Below are positions 43,914-53,189 of a stretch of DNA of 64,000 nt, piece after piece. The stretch spans positions 19,045 to 83,044 of the forward strand of contig JAWBMQ010000006.1 of NCBI GenBank assembly GCA_038828875.1. Reading direction: 5' to 3'. The translations under genes were made by a program, and so were the position numbers. Source of the DNA: JAWBMQ01 sp038828875 (GTDB lineage Archaea > Nanobdellota > Nanobdellia > Woesearchaeales > JAWBMQ01). The first letter of the stretch is position 1. Every line of letters starts with the position of its first letter. The notes below the pieces were generated by a model. That model worked only from the letters and a program-made list of their open reading frames with translations. It was not told where the DNA came from and searched no databases.

Positions 43914-45686
43914 ATGAACGCTATGAAATGTATTGTCTTAAAGGATAATGACTCAATATTAAATTTAAGTGTTGGCAACGCATATTTAGGAAAAATTGAG
44001 AATAATTATGTAATTTTGAACAAAAGAATAAAAATTCCATTCAATAAAATAAATTTTGATTTTAGTAAATACGAAAAAGATCAAGTTGCAATAATTGTTA
44101 AAAAAATAATACTTCCAAACGAAATAATTGCTGATGCAGAAGATATTTCAAAATATGAGATTTTAGAAAATTTAAGAAATAATAATGATTTTGTAAAGAT
44201 TAAAGATATTGAAAATTCTTTAATTGGAAAAATCGTTTTTGTTGAAGGAATTGTTGAAAAAATTATACAAACAAATGGTCCAACGTTGTTTAAGATAAGA
44301 GATGAAACAGGAGTTATAATAACTAAAGCATTTGCAGGTGTAGGAAAACGAGCATTTCAAGAAATAAAAGAAGGTGATGGAGTTTCTGCTAAGATAAAAA
44401 TTAGTATGTATGATAATAATATTGAAGGAGAAATAATTTCAATGAAGAAAAGTGATTTTGATTATGATGCTATAAGCAAAAGAATAAATGAACAATCGAT
44501 TCCATCTAAAGATTATTTTAGCATTTATTCTTCAGTGTATGAAAATATGAAAGAGCTATTCATTTCTGCAGCTACAAGAATAAAAAAAGCAATTTACGAA
44601 CAAAGACCTATTCTGTTAAGACATCATGCTGATTGTGACGGCTATTCAGGAGCTTTAGCAATTGAACATTCTATTATTGCTGTGATGAAAGAAATTTATA
44701 AAGATGAAAAAATGATTTGGACTCACTATTCAAGAATCCCTAATAGAACTCCTTTTTACGATTATTCTGAAGCTTCAAAGGATGTTGCATTCTTTTTAGA
44801 TGACATGATTAGATTTGGAAACAAAGCTCCTTTGATAATTTGCTTAGATTTTGGAAGCTCTAATGAAAGCTTACTCAGTTACAAAAAACTAAAGATGTTT
44901 GGTTCTGAAATTATTGTAGTTGATCATCATCTTTCATCTTTTGAAGAATTTGAAAACGTTAAAAATTACGTTGATGTTTTTATAAATCCTCACGAACATT
45001 TAGGAAATGAAAAAATAACCGCTGGAATGCTTGGATATGAATTAAGTTTGTTTATAAAAGAACATAATCTAAAACATTTACCTATAATTTCAGGATTCGG
45101 TGATAGAAGTGATGGTTATGAATTCTTAGAATATTGCAAAAATTTTTCTGAAGAAGAACTGAAATTTTACAAAAAATTAGCAGATGTCGTTGATTTTGAA
45201 GCATATCACTTAAAATTTTTGGAAGGAAGAAGTTACTTCAATGAATTGCTTACCAATAAAGAATTTCAAGAAAAAATTGTTGAAGAGATACATAAAGTAT
45301 TAGAAGAACTTTGGAATGAATATGATAGTATAATAAAGAAAAACATGAAAATCATCAAGGAAAAACCATTAATAATTATGCTAGAAGATATTAGCATTAT
45401 GAACGATTTTCCAAGTCCTGGAAAAATTACAGGATTTGCAAAAGATCAAATAATTAAAAGAACAAACAGAACTGATGTCGTTGTAATTTATGTTTTTGAT
45501 GATGGAATTGTTTTAAGAAGTGAAGATTTTGATTTGGAAATAAACAAAAGAGTAAAACAACTTCAAGAAAAGTTTCCTGAATTTTTGGTAGAAGGCGGAG
45601 GACATTCGAAAGCAGGAAGTATTAGATTTTTAAAGATTGGAAAAAATAAAATCTTAGAAGAAGTTCTAAATTGGTTTAAAGATTAA
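43914..45686 (+). CDS. RecJ-like DHH-family phosphoesterase with OB fold
   Basis: About 590 residues. An OB-fold domain (about 95-180) is followed by the DHH domain: RHHADCDGYSGA (about 236), CLDFGSSNE (near 315), VDHHL (near 337), and the DHHA1 domain with GGGHSKAGS (near 561). Archaeal RecJ/GAN-like proteins of this design degrade ssDNA or short RNA and can bind the replisome. The ATG at 43914 is six bases after GGTGA; ATGs at 43902 and 43923 also fit the frame. It closes the MazG-patatin-DHH group. Confidence 0.88.
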   Translation: MNAMKCIVLKDNDSILNLSVGNAYLGKIENNYVILNKRIKIPFNKINFDFSKYEKDQVAIIVKKIILPNEIIADAEDISKYEILENLRNNNDFVKIKDIENSLIGKIVFVEGIVEKIIQTNGPTLFKIRDETGVIITKAFAGVGKRAFQEIKEGDGVSAKIKISMYDNNIEGEIISMKKSDFDYDAISKRINEQSIPSKDYFSIYSSVYENMKELFISAATRIKKAIYEQRPILLRHHADCDGYSGALAIEHSIIAVMKEIYKDEKMIWTHYSRIPNRTPFYDYSEASKDVAFFLDDMIRFGNKAPLIICLDFGSSNESLLSYKKLKMFGSEIIVVDHHLSSFEEFENVKNYVDVFINPHEHLGNEKITAGMLGYELSLFIKEHNLKHLPIISGFGDRSDGYEFLEYCKNFSEEELKFYKKLADVVDFEAYHLKFLEGRSYFNELLTNKEFQEKIVEEIHKVLEELWNEYDSIIKKNMKIIKEKPLIIMLEDISIMNDFPSPGKITGFAKDQIIKRTNRTDVVVIYVFDDGIVLRSEDFDLEINKRVKQLQEKFPEFLVEGGGHSKAGSIRFLKIGKNKILEEVLNWFKD

Positions 45687-45709
45687 GAGTAAAGATTAAG
45701 AGAATTATT

Positions 45710-46870
45710 TTAATATATCTTTGTTTCTTCATAAAGAATATCTAAAAAATCTCTAACGTTTAATTCTTTTTCAATTCGTTCTATTTCTGAATTGTTTGAG
45801 TAAGTTACAGGATAATCAGCTAAAAGTAAACACCTACCTTCATGTTTAATATTTATTAATTCATGAATCCTAAAAAATTTAGCGTAGTTTTCAATTTCTT
45901 CTTTGTCAAACATTAACAATGGTGACAAAATCAATGCGTCTCTTTGTGAATAAATTGTTTTCATATTTGATATTGTTTGACTTGCTACTTGACCAATATT
46001 TTCTCCAGTAATAAGAACATCATATTTCTTTTCTTTTAACAATTTTTCTGCTAAGTAAAACATACCTCTTTTACAAATAATGCAACCATACTTTAAGTTT
46101 TTTGAAGAAATGTTTTCATAAACGAATTTATGAAATTTATAAAATGGATTCAAATAATATTTTAATTCAGGATCAAATCTTCTCAATGCTTTTACTAGTA
46201 AACTCATCTTTTCTCTATATTTTTCATCATTATAAACATCAAAAAAAATCGCATCTACTGAAAGTCCTCGTTTAATTGAAAAAACAGCAGCTACAGGACT
46301 ATCCATGCCTCCTGAAAGTAAAACTAATCCTTTTCCTGTAGTTTTTCTAGGTAAGCCAGATAAGCAAGCAACCTTATTGTCAAAAACAAATGCAAATTTT
46401 TGCTGGATTTCTACAAAAATTGTAAGATCGTAATTCTCATAAGAAAATTTTAATTGATTATTTATTTTTGAAAGATGATTTATGATTTCTTTAGAAATCT
46501 CAGGACTTTTCAATGGAAAAGATTTATCTGATCTTTTTACTTCTAAATTCATTACTTTATCAGTATAATTTTTCTCTGCTATTAATTTGTAAACATTTTC
46601 AGAAATTTTGTTAATATCTTTATCACAAACTATTGCCTTACTTATTGATTTAATTCCAGAAACATAGAAAAGAACATCAACAATTTTATCTATATCTTCC
46701 TTTGAATCAGAAAACAAGTATAATCTACTTCTATCTTTAACTATCTTAGAATTAATGTTTTCAATTTTTAAATGCAACTGTATATCTTCAATTAATTTTT
46801 TCTCAAAAAAATTTCTATTTTTCCCTTTCAAAGTTAATTCTGCAAAACGAACGACAACTGAATTTTCCAT
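45710..46870 (-). CDS. thiI: tRNA 4-thiouridine synthase ThiI
   Basis: A 386-residue protein with an N-terminal ferredoxin-like and THUMP domain (about 60-165) and a PP-loop ATP-pyrophosphatase (SGGMDSP near 187). It lacks the rhodanese domain of enterobacterial ThiI; CIICKRGMF offers the Cys pair for sulfur transfer typical of archaeal forms. It makes s4U8 in tRNA. The start ATG is clear (MENSVVV). It is convergent with the DHH gene; a 13-base tandem repeat lies between the two stops. Confidence 0.93.
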   Translation of the reverse strand: MENSVVVRFAELTLKGKNRNFFEKKLIEDIQLHLKIENINSKIVKDRSRLYLFSDSKEDIDKIVDVLFYVSGIKSISKAIVCDKDINKISENVYKLIAEKNYTDKVMNLEVKRSDKSFPLKSPEISKEIINHLSKINNQLKFSYENYDLTIFVEIQQKFAFVFDNKVACLSGLPRKTTGKGLVLLSGGMDSPVAAVFSIKRGLSVDAIFFDVYNDEKYREKMSLLVKALRRFDPELKYYLNPFYKFHKFVYENISSKNLKYGCIICKRGMFYLAEKLLKEKKYDVLITGENIGQVASQTISNMKTIYSQRDALILSPLLMFDKEEIENYAKFFRIHELINIKHEGRCLLLADYPVTYSNNSEIERIEKELNVRDFLDILYEETKIY

Positions 46871-46905
46871 AAGATTTAGAAATCAATACTATTTAAATGT
46901 TTTAC

Positions 46906-48942
46906 TTATTCTTTTTTAGAATCAAAAACATTGTAGTAAATTTTAACTTCAGGAGGTTTATTTTTAGAACACTTTTCGTTTAAACAAACTTTATAATTCT
47001 CTTTACCTACTTTGATAGTTAAAAGTTTAAAACCGCATTCACAATTCTTTTTCAAAATTCTTTGAATTCCGCCTCCTACAAAAATTCTATATCCACATTT
47101 AACACAACTAACAAATTTCCTATTTTTTCCTTCTTTAACTATTAATGAATTTCCGCAATGATGACATTTTCCTATTGAATAATTATCATCAATATACGAA
47201 TTCATGGAATTCAGCAAACTATTTCCTATTTCTTTCTTTGATTTTTTAAAATCTTCAATGATTTCTTGAAGATGCTTTTTACTTTCATTTATAATTTCAT
47301 CTTGATCTGATTTTGATTGCAAATTATCCATCTTCTCTTCTATTTCTCTTGTCATTTGTTCATCTAAAATTTTAGGGACATACTTAGATAAAGTTTCAAC
47401 TACTGATTTTCCTAAATCTGTAACAACAATAGGATCAGAATGGACATATTTTCTATCGTAAAGTGTTTGAATTATTTGTGCTCTAGTTGCTTTCGTTCCT
47501 AAATTCCTTTTTTCTAATTCTCTTATCAATGCTGCTTGACTATATCTTGCAGGTGGCTTTGTTTTAGATTTTTTAAGATTAATTTTAACAACTTCTGCAC
47601 TATTTTTTAATTCAGCCATAACTTCTTCAATATCTGAAAAAGGATAAATTTCAAGCCACGATTTCTTTATTATTTTTTGAAATTTTCCTAAAAATCTTTC
47701 ATCTTTTATAATTGCATCAAAAGTTATAACTTCCTTCTCTGCAGGTTCATAAAATGTTGCTAAAAATCTTCTAACAATTAAGTTGTAAAGATTCCATTCG
47801 TTTCCTTGCAAATCCTTAGGAATAATTCCTGTTGGATAAATTGCCGGATGTGCAGGATCTGTCTTTTTTCCATTGTTTGGCTTTAAGTAAGATTTGTTCA
47901 AAAGCACTTTTGCTGAAGAAAATTGATTTAAGCTTGTTAATGATTCCACAATCTTCTTAAATGGAATTCTTTCATCTAACACTTGTGAAGATGTTCTTGG
48001 ATAGGAAATGTAAGAACCTAAGTAAAGTTTTTGTGCAATTTCCAAAGTCTCTTGTGGCTTAATATGATAAACTCTATATGCTTCACTTTGCAAAGTTGTT
48101 AAATCAAAAGGATTTGGAGCATAAAGATTTTCTACTGATTTCTTTACATTCACAATTTTTGCAGATTTTTCATTCTTTATCTTTTCATAAAGTTTCTTTG
48201 CTTCTTCTTCATTTTCAATCTTTTCTTTTTCATATTCCACTTCAAACTCTTGATCTGTTTTCAATATAGCACTTAATTTGTAAAAAATTTGAGGTACAAA
48301 ATTTTCTATTTCTTTTTCTCTTTCAACTAAGATGTTTAAAGCTGGTCCTTGGACTCTACCTGTAGAGAGAATCAATTTTTTTCCAGCTGATAAAGTAGAA
48401 TCAATCAATGCTCTTGACAAATTTATTCCATAGTACCAATCCAAAATGTGCCTCGTTTCTCCTGCTAGTGCATTTTTCAAATCTATTGTAGGCAATTTAT
48501 TATAATATGATTCTCTCAATTCTTGAGGAGTTAAAGTTGAGAATTTCATTCTATAAGCATTTTTTCTATTAGCAATAAATCTAAGAATGTTATAACCAAT
48601 CACTTCTCCTTCTATATCATAATCTGTAGCAATAGTAATTTCATCAGCTTTACTAATTAACATATTTAAAAGATCAATATAATCTTTAGTATATTTCGCA
48701 TCTTTATTAACTTCATACATTTTTTTCCATTCTATATTAAAAACAGGATAATTGGAACTGTTAATAGATTCATCTAAAGTGAAAAGATGTCCTACTGCAG
48801 AAGCAACGTAAATTGTTTTTCCATTTAAGTTTAACTCATAGTATGGCAAATTCTTATACCTTAAAACTTTGTAATTATTACTTAATGCTGCTGCAATTTT
48901 TTTAGCTGCAGCTGGCTTTTCTGCTATGATAAGTTCAATCAT
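46906..48942 (-). CDS. topA: DNA topoisomerase I (type IA)
   Basis: A 678-residue enzyme that relaxes negative supercoils. It has the Toprim domain (IAEKPAAAKKI, then DYDIEGEVIG for metal), the catalytic Tyr314 in SYISYPRTSS, and two C-terminal zinc elements (CHHC...CVKC and CECG...CLNEKC). It lacks the helicase part of reverse gyrase. Length fits archaeal TopA. The start is ATG ATT GAA at 48942. It lies next to thiI on the same strand. Confidence 0.95.
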   Translation of the reverse strand: MIELIIAEKPAAAKKIAAALSNNYKVLRYKNLPYYELNLNGKTIYVASAVGHLFTLDESINSSNYPVFNIEWKKMYEVNKDAKYTKDYIDLLNMLISKADEITIATDYDIEGEVIGYNILRFIANRKNAYRMKFSTLTPQELRESYYNKLPTIDLKNALAGETRHILDWYYGINLSRALIDSTLSAGKKLILSTGRVQGPALNILVEREKEIENFVPQIFYKLSAILKTDQEFEVEYEKEKIENEEEAKKLYEKIKNEKSAKIVNVKKSVENLYAPNPFDLTTLQSEAYRVYHIKPQETLEIAQKLYLGSYISYPRTSSQVLDERIPFKKIVESLTSLNQFSSAKVLLNKSYLKPNNGKKTDPAHPAIYPTGIIPKDLQGNEWNLYNLIVRRFLATFYEPAEKEVITFDAIIKDERFLGKFQKIIKKSWLEIYPFSDIEEVMAELKNSAEVVKINLKKSKTKPPARYSQAALIRELEKRNLGTKATRAQIIQTLYDRKYVHSDPIVVTDLGKSVVETLSKYVPKILDEQMTREIEEKMDNLQSKSDQDEIINESKKHLQEIIEDFKKSKKEIGNSLLNSMNSYIDDNYSIGKCHHCGNSLIVKEGKNRKFVSCVKCGYRIFVGGGIQRILKKNCECGFKLLTIKVGKENYKVCLNEKCSKNKPPEVKIYYNVFDSKKE

Positions 48943-49028
48943 TATTTTTTTGTTTTAATTCAATAATTTAAAAGTTTTTTGCTAAAATTTAGAAAAATTA
49001 TTTAATTATATTATTTTTCAAGTTAAAG

Positions 49029-50609
49029 ATGAAAAAAGATAAGAAGAAACTTTCAAAGAAAAAAACATCTTCAAAATTTAATTATTTAAAAAGTAAAGAA
49101 TTCACTATAAATCTCATTTTTTTCATATTTCTCTTGTTTTTATTTATGTTTCAATTTCCTAACGTTGGTGATGATTTCAAAGTTTATATTCTAAATGGAG
49201 AATTTTTGATGAATAAATATTTTAAAGCAGGTTTGCCAAACTTCTGGTACTTTGAACCACAAAGACCTATTCTTGTTCCTATGATATTAGGATTCATTGA
49301 AATGTTTTTTAACATTTTTATCCATCAACCTTTTATTCTAAGAACTCTTGCAATTTTCCTATTTTATTTGATCAATATTTCAATATTCATCTACGCATTA
49401 AATTCATTTTCAAAATCTTTTAAAGTTAATAGAATTCTTTTATTTTCTTTTATGATCTCTTCTTACTTTCTAAGCTATTCTCTTTTAGAAGGAACCGAAA
49501 TGCTTAGTTTATCTTTCTTAATGCTTGCCTTAGCAAGATTAATCGAAAGAAAAAATTCAGGAATTTTTTTCGCACTTGCAATGTTAACTAGATTTGATTT
49601 CTTAATCTTCTTTCCATTTATCTTTTCATCATTATTTTTTCCAAATGAAAAAAATGAAAAAACAAAACGATTTTTCAGCGATTTATCATCATTCTTAGGA
49701 GTTTTCTTAATCTATGGCTTTCTTACATTCCTCATTTATAAAATTCCATTCTTACCGATAATTGATTCTTTTTTCTTTTCATCTTACTTACAGGAATACC
49801 TTTTTCAAAAATTATCCTTTGCTCAATTTTCATCTATTGCTATTTTCTTTTTTCCTTCCTTAATCTTAATTGTAATTCTTCCTTTAATTCAAAAAAAGAA
49901 ATTTTTTAACGAAAAAAATAACATAATGTTAATATTGTTCATAATTGTAATTGCAAAATTTTACTTTACTCCTTTCAAAATAGAGAGATATTTCTTTCCA
50001 TTAGTACTTCCTTGCAGTTATTTTCTTTCTTCCTTCTTTGAAATTTTATGGAATAATCTAAACAAAAAAACAAATGAAAATCATAAAAATATTATGAAAC
50101 TTCTGAAAATTTCATTAATCATTCTTATCATTATATACCTCATTTACAACATTCTAGATTATTTTGCGTTAATGAGAAAAAACAATTCTTATTTAGAAGA
50201 AGAAAATAAATTATTTACAAATACCTTAATGCAAATTTCTTACGATAAACCATTAGAAACCAATTATCATGTTGCAATTATATTTCTTATTCAGAATTAT
50301 GGAATTTTTCACAAAGTTTATCCAATGTTAAGATATCTTAATTTTAATGAAACGTTAGAATGTTATAATGTTCTTTTGTTTTATCCTTCAAAAAAGCCAG
50401 ATTGGAAAGAAGAATATCAAAATATCGAAGAAAAATTAAATTTTATTGATGAAAATATTAATGTTTTAAAAAATGACTACGTAATTTTCCTACAAAAAAA
50501 TTCAAATCAAAATTGTACATATGAAGAACATTATGATTACTCGATTCTTCAAAAATTGAAAAAAAGAATTCCTGACATTTCTTATAAAGAAATCCTCATA
50601 AAAAAATAA
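49029..50609 (+). CDS. Predicted GT-C type membrane glycosyltransferase
   Basis: A 526-residue protein with a basic N-terminus and about 10-11 transmembrane helices. The first external loop has GDDF (Asp pair near the first helix), the usual metal/catalytic site of GT-C enzymes such as PMT and ArnT, and LTRFDF fits the later conserved motif. The C-terminal ~130 residues are soluble. It probably moves a lipid-linked sugar outside the membrane for protein or lipid glycosylation; donor and acceptor are unknown. Confidence 0.7.
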   Translation: MKKDKKKLSKKKTSSKFNYLKSKEFTINLIFFIFLLFLFMFQFPNVGDDFKVYILNGEFLMNKYFKAGLPNFWYFEPQRPILVPMILGFIEMFFNIFIHQPFILRTLAIFLFYLINISIFIYALNSFSKSFKVNRILLFSFMISSYFLSYSLLEGTEMLSLSFLMLALARLIERKNSGIFFALAMLTRFDFLIFFPFIFSSLFFPNEKNEKTKRFFSDLSSFLGVFLIYGFLTFLIYKIPFLPIIDSFFFSSYLQEYLFQKLSFAQFSSIAIFFFPSLILIVILPLIQKKKFFNEKNNIMLILFIIVIAKFYFTPFKIERYFFPLVLPCSYFLSSFFEILWNNLNKKTNENHKNIMKLLKISLIILIIIYLIYNILDYFALMRKNNSYLEEENKLFTNTLMQISYDKPLETNYHVAIIFLIQNYGIFHKVYPMLRYLNFNETLECYNVLLFYPSKKPDWKEEYQNIEEKLNFIDENINVLKNDYVIFLQKNSNQNCTYEEHYDYSILQKLKKRIPDISYKEILIKK

Positions 50610-50663
50610 AATAAAATTTTCAAAAAAATATTTATAAAATAGCTTTTTCTCCAAAATAATTGG

Positions 50664-51149
50664 ATGGAAATTGATATTTTAATGGATTCTTTTGAAAACA
50701 CCGCTTCTGAACTCAAAAGGGCTGAACATTCCATATATGTAAGTTTAAAATATACAAGAACTCAAGATGTGTTAGAAAACATAATTGAAAGATTAACAAA
50801 TACATTATCAAATCTAATAGAATTTTTAGTATTGCTAAAATCTGAAGAGCCATTTCCAAAAAACAAAAAATTAGACTTATTCAAAGAAATGTATCCTGAT
50901 GAAATTGGAAAAGAAATACTAAAATATTACAATCTTCTTAAAGTCATTAAAAAGAGAAGAAAAACAGTAATAAATCAATATCGAAGACATATCAAACTTG
51001 TAGTAGAATTGGAACCTATGATTTTCTACATTGTTGATTTAGATTCTGTAGAAGAGAATTATAAGCTAATAAAAGGTTTTGTTGATTATGCTCATAAATT
51101 ATTTTTAGAAACTAAAAGAGAAGAACTAAACAACATCAATTTAATTTAA
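50664..51149 (+). CDS. Helical protein of unknown function
   Basis: A 161-residue, all-helical, highly charged protein. RRKTVINQYRRH near residue 115 faintly resembles the R-x4-6-H site of HEPN proteins, but I would not call it HEPN. The start ATG lies about 25 bases after an atatttataaa TATA box, so the mRNA is probably leaderless. It is convergent with the membrane-protein gene at 51146 (overlap of four bases). Confidence 0.55.
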   Translation: MEIDILMDSFENTASELKRAEHSIYVSLKYTRTQDVLENIIERLTNTLSNLIEFLVLLKSEEPFPKNKKLDLFKEMYPDEIGKEILKYYNLLKVIKKRRKTVINQYRRHIKLVVELEPMIFYIVDLDSVEENYKLIKGFVDYAHKLFLETKREELNNINLI

Positions 51150-51721
51150 GATTTGATTTTTTGATTTTTCTCATCATTTGGATTTGTCAATTTACCCACC
51201 CAATAATGAATTTCTTTTTCTTCTTTGACGCCTTCTTTAATTAAATTGATCAAATAAGGCATTGAAAATGAATATACATAAACTAAACTCACAATTAGAG
51301 GATCAGGCATTACTAAATTTAAAGATGTTTTCAATATAGTTGCCACAGTAGTTATAATAAATACATTAACAAATGCAATCGTTGGGAAAAAAATACTTAT
51401 TAAAACATAATGCTCGGGATCTAAAGTTCTTATATCTTTTAAAACAATAAGTAATAAAGTACCAAAACCTAATGCAATAAAAATCACTAAAATGTAAATC
51501 AAAATAATAGGCAAAGTAATCAAGAATAAAACTATTGCAGCGGTTAGAAGAAAATTAGTAATAATTGTAACTAAAAGAGATAACCAATAAACAATAATCA
51601 TAGTAAATCTTTTATTCTCTGAAGTTTTATTATACATCTCTACTACTTTATTTATCTCTTCTTCACTCCACCCTCTTGCTTTCAAATCTTTTATAAGCTC
51701 ATCTACTGATTTTCTTGGCAT
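51146..51721 (-). CDS. Four-helix membrane protein with UBA-like N-terminal module
   Basis: A 191-residue protein. The first ~30 residues (VDELIKDLKARGWSEEEINKVV) form a short helical module also seen in other proteins of these genomes (compare 53190). About four transmembrane helices follow (about 40-65, 68-90, 105-130, 135-155), and a hydrophilic tail. No family name recognised. Confidence 0.6.
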   Translation of the reverse strand: MPRKSVDELIKDLKARGWSEEEINKVVEMYNKTSENKRFTMIIVYWLSLLVTIITNFLLTAAIVLFLITLPIILIYILVIFIALGFGTLLLIVLKDIRTLDPEHYVLISIFFPTIAFVNVFIITTVATILKTSLNLVMPDPLIVSLVYVYSFSMPYLINLIKEGVKEEKEIHYWVGKLTNPNDEKNQKIKS

Positions 51722-51797
51722 TAATAAACTTAAGAAATTATAATTTATAAAATTTTCTTGCTAATAAAAGTTAAGAAAGTTAAAAAAATATAAATTT

Positions 51798-51914
51798 GCG
51801 GGGGGAGGGATTTGAACCCACGAACCCACTATGGGACTAGATTCCTCATAGCGGTATGCTCAGCACTCAACTATCTTGAGTCTAGCGCCTTTGACCAAAC
51901 TCGGCCACCCCCGC
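51798..51914 (-). tRNA. tRNA-Leu (CAA) with an intron of about 32 bases
   Basis: The acceptor stem GCGGGGG pairs with CCCCCGC; the D-arm, long variable arm (CCCA-TAG-TGGG) and T-arm (GTGGG TTCAAAT CCCTC) are all present, with one mismatch in the T stem. The anticodon loop reads CT CAA G with stem CTAGA/TCTAG. The stem halves are separated by about 32 bases after position 37 (about 51843-51874), the usual archaeal intron site. ATAG and CTAT within it can form a 4-bp helix like that of a bulge-helix-bulge. Without the intron the tRNA is 85 bases, normal for a class II tRNA. The splice site is uncertain by a few bases. Confidence 0.93.
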
Positions 51915-51953
51915 AAAACAAAACAGGAGCAGCTAAAAAATAGATTAACTACT

Positions 51954-51964
51954 AATTTATAAAG
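51954..51964 (-). promoter_or_regulatory. TATA box of tRNA-Leu
   Basis: aatttataaag on the plus strand (CTTTATAAATT on the minus strand) lies about 40-50 bases before the tRNA-Leu 5' end, allowing a leader of about 15-20 bases. Confidence 0.5.
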
Positions 51965-52000
51965 ATTTCTTTATAGTGATAAATAGTTTAAGTAGAAAAA

Positions 52001-52010
52001 TATTTATAAA
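52001..52010 (+). promoter_or_regulatory. TATA box of tRNA-Val
   Basis: tatttataaa lies about 25-35 bases before the tRNA-Val 5' end. The two tRNA genes are divergent, each with its own box. Confidence 0.55.
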
Positions 52011-52035
52011 TGAGTAACCATAACATAATCTCATT

Positions 52036-52108
52036 GGGCTGGTAGTCTAGTGGCTATGACGTCGCCCTGACGTGGCGAAGGTCGCCGGTTCGAATCCGGC
52101 CCGGCCCA
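52036..52108 (+). tRNA. tRNA-Val (GAC)
   Basis: A 73-base cloverleaf: acceptor GGGCTGG/CCGGCCC with discriminator A, D-arm, anticodon stem TCGCC with loop CTGACGT (anticodon GAC), T-arm GCCGG TTCGAAT CCGGC. No intron and no encoded CCA; TG follows the discriminator. The stems are almost all G-C, in strong contrast to the surroundings. Confidence 0.96.
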
Positions 52109-52158
52109 TGTATTCTCTTCAAAAAACTTTTTAAATTAAGAATACTTCAATCTAAAAT

Positions 52159-52458
52159 ATGAAACTTATAAATTGGATTTTTTTGTTCCTAATAATTGGA
52201 TTTTTATTAATTCTTACTAACCGAGAATATGATTTAAAAGATTCAAATCAAAGAACTACATTATTGAAAGAGTTTTCAAAATGGGTAATTACATTAGGAA
52301 AAAACGTTTACGATATTACTTTATATGCAATTAAAAAACCTTGGCTTCCTGAAAATGTTAGTATTGAAAAAACGATCAATACTACTTCAAAAATAATAAA
52401 ACAAAATAATTTAACAAACTTAACAAATCAAACTTTAAATGAAACTAATGTTAGATAA
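52159..52458 (+). CDS. Small single-pass membrane protein
   Basis: A 99-residue protein with one N-terminal transmembrane helix (about 3-20) and a polar C-terminus rich in Asn and Thr with several N-x-T sequons. No family recognised. It lies 50 bases after tRNA-Val and just before the next co-oriented gene, so the two may share a transcript. Confidence 0.5.
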   Translation: MKLINWIFLFLIIGFLLILTNREYDLKDSNQRTTLLKEFSKWVITLGKNVYDITLYAIKKPWLPENVSIEKTINTTSKIIKQNNLTNLTNQTLNETNVR

Positions 52459-52479
52459 TTTCATAAAAAGGTGAAATTA

Positions 52480-53127
52480 ATGAGCTATTGGCATGAAATA
52501 AAAACTGGAAATATTTCAAATGTAACAAAAAAGAGATTTGCAAGATTTAGTCAAGGAGAATTTGAAAAAGAAACTATATCCTTTAAGGAAGATAAAAGTA
52601 AGATAAAAATAAAAACAGGAGTTTTTGATTTTTTTGAATTGTTAGAAATTGTTGCAAGGATAAATCCAAAAGCAAAAGTAAATGGAAAATATGTTACTTT
52701 AGCAAAATTACCTTATACTGGACAATACAATAAGTTGAAAAAAGTTTACGAATATAAGTTCAATGGAGAAATTGATCTAAATGAATTGACAAAACAACAC
52801 GGTTATTTTCTCGGTAGCATTGAAAATGAAGAATGCGAATTGAAAACTAAAAAATCGTTGCCTAAACCTAGTGATTTGCTAGAAGGTTTCTCAACTCTAA
52901 TTGTAAAAAACACGGAACAAAATAAAAAAATAATAAATGAAATTTTCAACATTAATGAAAAAAATCTAAGCGGAGAAATAAAATACAAGATAATTATTGA
53001 TAAAATTGAATTACCTGCTAATTTAGATGATCCTGAAATAAGAGAAAAAGCAACAAGGTACGGAAAAATAGAAAGAACTTTGAATTTTGCAAAAGAAACT
53101 AAAGAAACTTTAAACTTCAAAATATAA
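52480..53127 (+). CDS. Hypothetical cytoplasmic protein
   Basis: A 215-residue protein without membrane segments, rich in Lys and Glu (start MSYWHEIKTGN). The first ~90 residues look like a small alpha/beta domain (TGVFDFFELLEIVARINPKAK) and the rest is helical. The ATG at 52480 follows AAGGTGA; the GTG at 52471 is in that signal. I do not recognise a family. Confidence 0.55.
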   Translation: MSYWHEIKTGNISNVTKKRFARFSQGEFEKETISFKEDKSKIKIKTGVFDFFELLEIVARINPKAKVNGKYVTLAKLPYTGQYNKLKKVYEYKFNGEIDLNELTKQHGYFLGSIENEECELKTKKSLPKPSDLLEGFSTLIVKNTEQNKKIINEIFNINEKNLSGEIKYKIIIDKIELPANLDDPEIREKATRYGKIERTLNFAKETKETLNFKI

Positions 53128-53189
53128 AATTTTTATTATCTTTTCAGTAATTAACAAAAAATAAAAACTAAAATCATGATTTTAATAAT

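Noticed and set aside
45678..45703. 13-base tandem repeat (aaagattaagag) at the end of the DHH gene
   Set aside because: It is a short duplication covering the stop codon between two convergent genes; it changes no product and has no clear role.
46906..48942. Reverse gyrase in place of topoisomerase I
   Set aside because: The protein lacks the N-terminal helicase domain; its length and zinc elements fit TopA.
50664..51149. HEPN nuclease call for the helical protein
   Set aside because: The R and H spacing is poor and the fold pattern is not clear, so I kept it as unknown.
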